Source: CAWUKT01 sp963923035
GTDB taxonomy: Bacteria; Bacteroidota; Bacteroidia; J057; JADKCL01
Assembly (NCBI GenBank): GCA_963923035.1
Contig: CAWUKT010000020.1
Location: forward strand, 1-64,000
Direction of reading: 5' to 3'
Length of the DNA: 64,000 nt
Part shown: positions 62,305 to 64,000 of the stretch, piece after piece
Position numbering within the stretch: the first letter of the stretch is position 1
Layout: every line of letters starts with the position of its first letter
Made by a program: the position numbers and the translations under genes
The notes under the pieces: generated by a model
Database searches by the model: none
The model's input: only the letters and a program-made list of their open reading frames with translations
Told to the model about the DNA's origin: nothing

Positions 62305-64000
62305 ATGCGCAGGGCAAGATCGATCCGGGAAATCGCACCCAATCCCGGAACCGTTCAGGAATTGTTGGTTCCCAATATGGGACTTGAAAAAGTTCCGGAG
62401 GAGGTATTTGCATGTACCAACCTGACCCGACTGGATTTAAGCGGCAATAAGCTCACCCAATTGCCCGACGCCTTCGACTCGCTGCCCCTTCTCCGTCGAA
62501 TCGACCTCAATGGCAATCAAATTGATCGCCTCCCTCCTTCCCTGGTGCGTCTCCGGGGGCTCGAGCGCCTGCATTTACAAGGCAATGATCTCAGCCAGCT
62601 CCCCGAGGAGATTCCCGGCTGGCAATTGCTCCGCAGCTTGCGGCTGGACCAGAATCCGCTCCGGGTTCTGCCGACAGCCATAGGCAATTGTGTCCGCCTG
62701 GAAGACCTGGCGGCCAGCGGCGGGCACCTCAAGGGGCTCCCTGATGCCCTCTTCCAGCTCGAAAAGCTGACCTACCTGGACCTGCGCGACAACGATTTCA
62801 TCGACATCCCCCGCCAATTGGCGGCCATGCCAGCCCTGAACCAGGTGCTCTTCGTGGGCAACCCGGTCCTGGCCAACGACAGCGAGCCCTTCCTGGGCCG
62901 CTGGCTGGAGACCTTCTTCGCCGAACGTTTTCGGCGGGGCTACGACGCGAATTCGGCCCTGGCCGCCTTTGACGTCCTCCTCCGCAACTACAACGATCTC
63001 ATCACCCTTCCCCCGGACGCCATTTTCAGCACCCTCGATAGCCCTTTTGCCTTCATTCGGGAACGGGCCGTAGAAGTGCTCGGCAAAATCCTTCAGGACC
63101 CGTTTGCGGCCCCCGAACCACCCAAAACAGTGGTCTTTGCCGGGAAGATGGACCAGTTCAACCAGGTGGAAGCCAAAGAAAAGTTGGAGTCGCTGGGCTA
63201 CAAGGTCAAAGGCGCGCTCCCCCGGGATGCCGCCATCCTGGTCATCGGTTCGCGGCCCGGTCGTCGCCTGAAGACGGCGCTGGACCGGGGCTTGCCCGTC
63301 GCCACGGGCAGCATGGTGGAGGATTTTCTCGACCGGCAGGCGGGCCGCTTCCTGAAAGGGGCGGGCACCAGCAACCAGGCCATGCTGGAGAACCTGACCA
63401 TGTTGTTTCGGAGTGGGGAAAAGGAAAATGAGGCCCTGGCGCTTCAGATGATGGCCCAGGGAGGCGTTCCCCGCGAACTGGTGGGTGCAGTGGCAACCCG
63501 TTGGATATTCCTGGAAGAAGAGGAAGAAGCCGACCGACTCGAAAAAATCCTGCGGGATTCGGGGTACAAGAAGCTGGTCACGCGGATCAAAACTCAAAAG
63601 CGCCTGAAAGAGAACCTGAACCACTCGTGGATGCAGTTCCTGACCCGGATTGCCCATTATCCGGAGATGGACCTGGGCGAATTGCTCGATGTGGGCATGC
63701 AGTACCAGGTGGTCCCGCGGAAAGATGCGTTTCAGGTCAAGGGGATTGACCTGAAACCGTTGATCGAGCAGAGCATCGACAAAGGCGAATTGACCCTGTT
63801 CAATTACCACCTGGGGAGTTTCCCGAAGGAAATCACAGAATTTGAAGGCTTGCGGCGCATCTTCATGATGGGCAATCAGATCAAGCATATTCCGCCCGAT
63901 ATCGGGCGTCTCCAATCGCTCAAGCGCCTGTTCCTGTCCACCAACCACATCGAAGGCTTGCCGGCGGAAATGGCCAATTTGAACCTGTTGGAAGACCTGA
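62305..64000 (+). CDS. Leucine-rich-repeat protein with internal BRCT-like domain, 3-prime truncated
   Basis: The frame is open from the ATG at 62305 to the window edge (565 codons seen). Residues about 15-190 hold seven LRRs of 23 residues (LTRLDLSGNKLTQLPDAF, LERLHLQGNDLSQLPEEI, LTYLDLRDNDFIDIPRQL). Residues about 274-345 resemble a BRCT domain of the NAD-ligase type: KTVVFAGKMDQFNQVEAKEK, LESLGYKVKGAL, AAILVIGSRPGRRLKTALDRG, LPVATGSMVEDFL. A helical linker leads to a second LRR block from about 494 (LRRIFMMGNQIKHIPPDI). No signal peptide, so cytosolic. The role is unknown; LRRs bind protein partners. Confidence 0.9.
   Translation, partial: MRRARSIREIAPNPGTVQELLVPNMGLEKVPEEVFACTNLTRLDLSGNKLTQLPDAFDSLPLLRRIDLNGNQIDRLPPSLVRLRGLERLHLQGNDLSQLPEEIPGWQLLRSLRLDQNPLRVLPTAIGNCVRLEDLAASGGHLKGLPDALFQLEKLTYLDLRDNDFIDIPRQLAAMPALNQVLFVGNPVLANDSEPFLGRWLETFFAERFRRGYDANSALAAFDVLLRNYNDLITLPPDAIFSTLDSPFAFIRERAVEVLGKILQDPFAAPEPPKTVVFAGKMDQFNQVEAKEKLESLGYKVKGALPRDAAILVIGSRPGRRLKTALDRGLPVATGSMVEDFLDRQAGRFLKGAGTSNQAMLENLTMLFRSGEKENEALALQMMAQGGVPRELVGAVATRWIFLEEEEEADRLEKILRDSGYKKLVTRIKTQKRLKENLNHSWMQFLTRIAHYPEMDLGELLDVGMQYQVVPRKDAFQVKGIDLKPLIEQSIDKGELTLFNYHLGSFPKEITEFEGLRRIFMMGNQIKHIPPDIGRLQSLKRLFLSTNHIEGLPAEMANLNLLEDL

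Noticed and set aside
62575..63948. 457-codon minus-strand open frame
   Set aside because: Antisense to the LRR-BRCT gene, whose repeats and BRCT-like motifs leave no doubt about the coding strand.
1..64000. tRNA, rRNA, transposase, integrase or prophage genes
   Set aside because: None of their usual motifs was seen on either strand while reading; absence of a tRNA was judged by eye only, and a covariance-model scan would settle it.

Overview
The window comes from a moderately GC-rich Bacteroidota genome. Several large exported proteins end in Por/type IX-style C-terminal sorting domains or a CHU_C (gliding-motility-associated) domain, and there are PKD/Ig-like repeat proteins, GEVED domains, a TonB receptor with an adjacent HMA lipoprotein, and a -7 element of the TAnnTTTG kind. 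The GC content and protein families recall the Lewinella/Saprospira group, but that placement is inference. I saw no rRNA, tRNA, CRISPR array, transposase or integrase.

Layout. 1-9.2 kb, all minus strand: a tightly coupled surface-polysaccharide module (Wzz-like co-polymerase, O-antigen ligase/polymerase, nucleotidyltransferase, B12-radical SAM protein, methyltransferase) running into an MFS transporter, an exported helical-repeat protein, an ECF sigma factor and the start of its probable anti-sigma factor. 9.2-21 kb: secreted proteins, namely a 12-repeat adhesin-like CHU_C protein, a lipocalin-like lipoprotein, a SpoIID protein, an M43 metalloprotease and a sortilin/BNR-repeat protein. 21-25.4 kb: a GH19-like muramidase/chitinase, a two-gene ABC exporter and an unknown protein. 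25.4-31.3 kb: a palindromic repeat array, then a four-gene run (two Cys-nucleophile alpha/beta hydrolases, an SRPBCC protein, an AraC regulator) and an FAD amine-oxidase-like enzyme. 31.4-34.6 kb: a three-gene glycan-modification operon (unknown membrane protein, formyltransferase, polysaccharide deacetylase). 34.7-39.5 kb: an outer-membrane barrel coupled to a DUF3179 lipoprotein, a large exported protein of uncertain function, and an M23/LysM peptidase.

39.5-48.8 kb is an acyl-metabolism locus: AMP-forming acyl ligase, two paralogous alpha/beta hydrolases (one a lipoprotein), an outer-membrane protein, a Cys-repeat lipoprotein, a KAS III-like enzyme lacking the usual His and Asn, an SSS symporter and a FabG-like reductase. 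A repeated GTCAACCCC element, once as a palindrome, sits in its regulatory regions. 50.2-54.8 kb is a metal-handling locus: TonB receptor, HMA lipoprotein, HYC_CC_PP-like protein and an MFS transporter with a CDF-like His-rich loop. 54.9-64 kb: a DUF4846 lipoprotein, a GEVED/Ig-like sorted protein, a second palindromic repeat array in inverted orientation to the first, MsrA, two DinB-fold proteins and a truncated LRR-BRCT protein.

The most unusual signals are the two inverted copies of a composite palindromic repeat (25.48-25.74 and 59.58-59.88 kb), the KAS III-like locus with its candidate operator, the His-loop MFS transporter, the LRR-BRCT fusion, and a coding-strand pyrimidine bias in leader regions that switches strand inside divergent intergenic regions.
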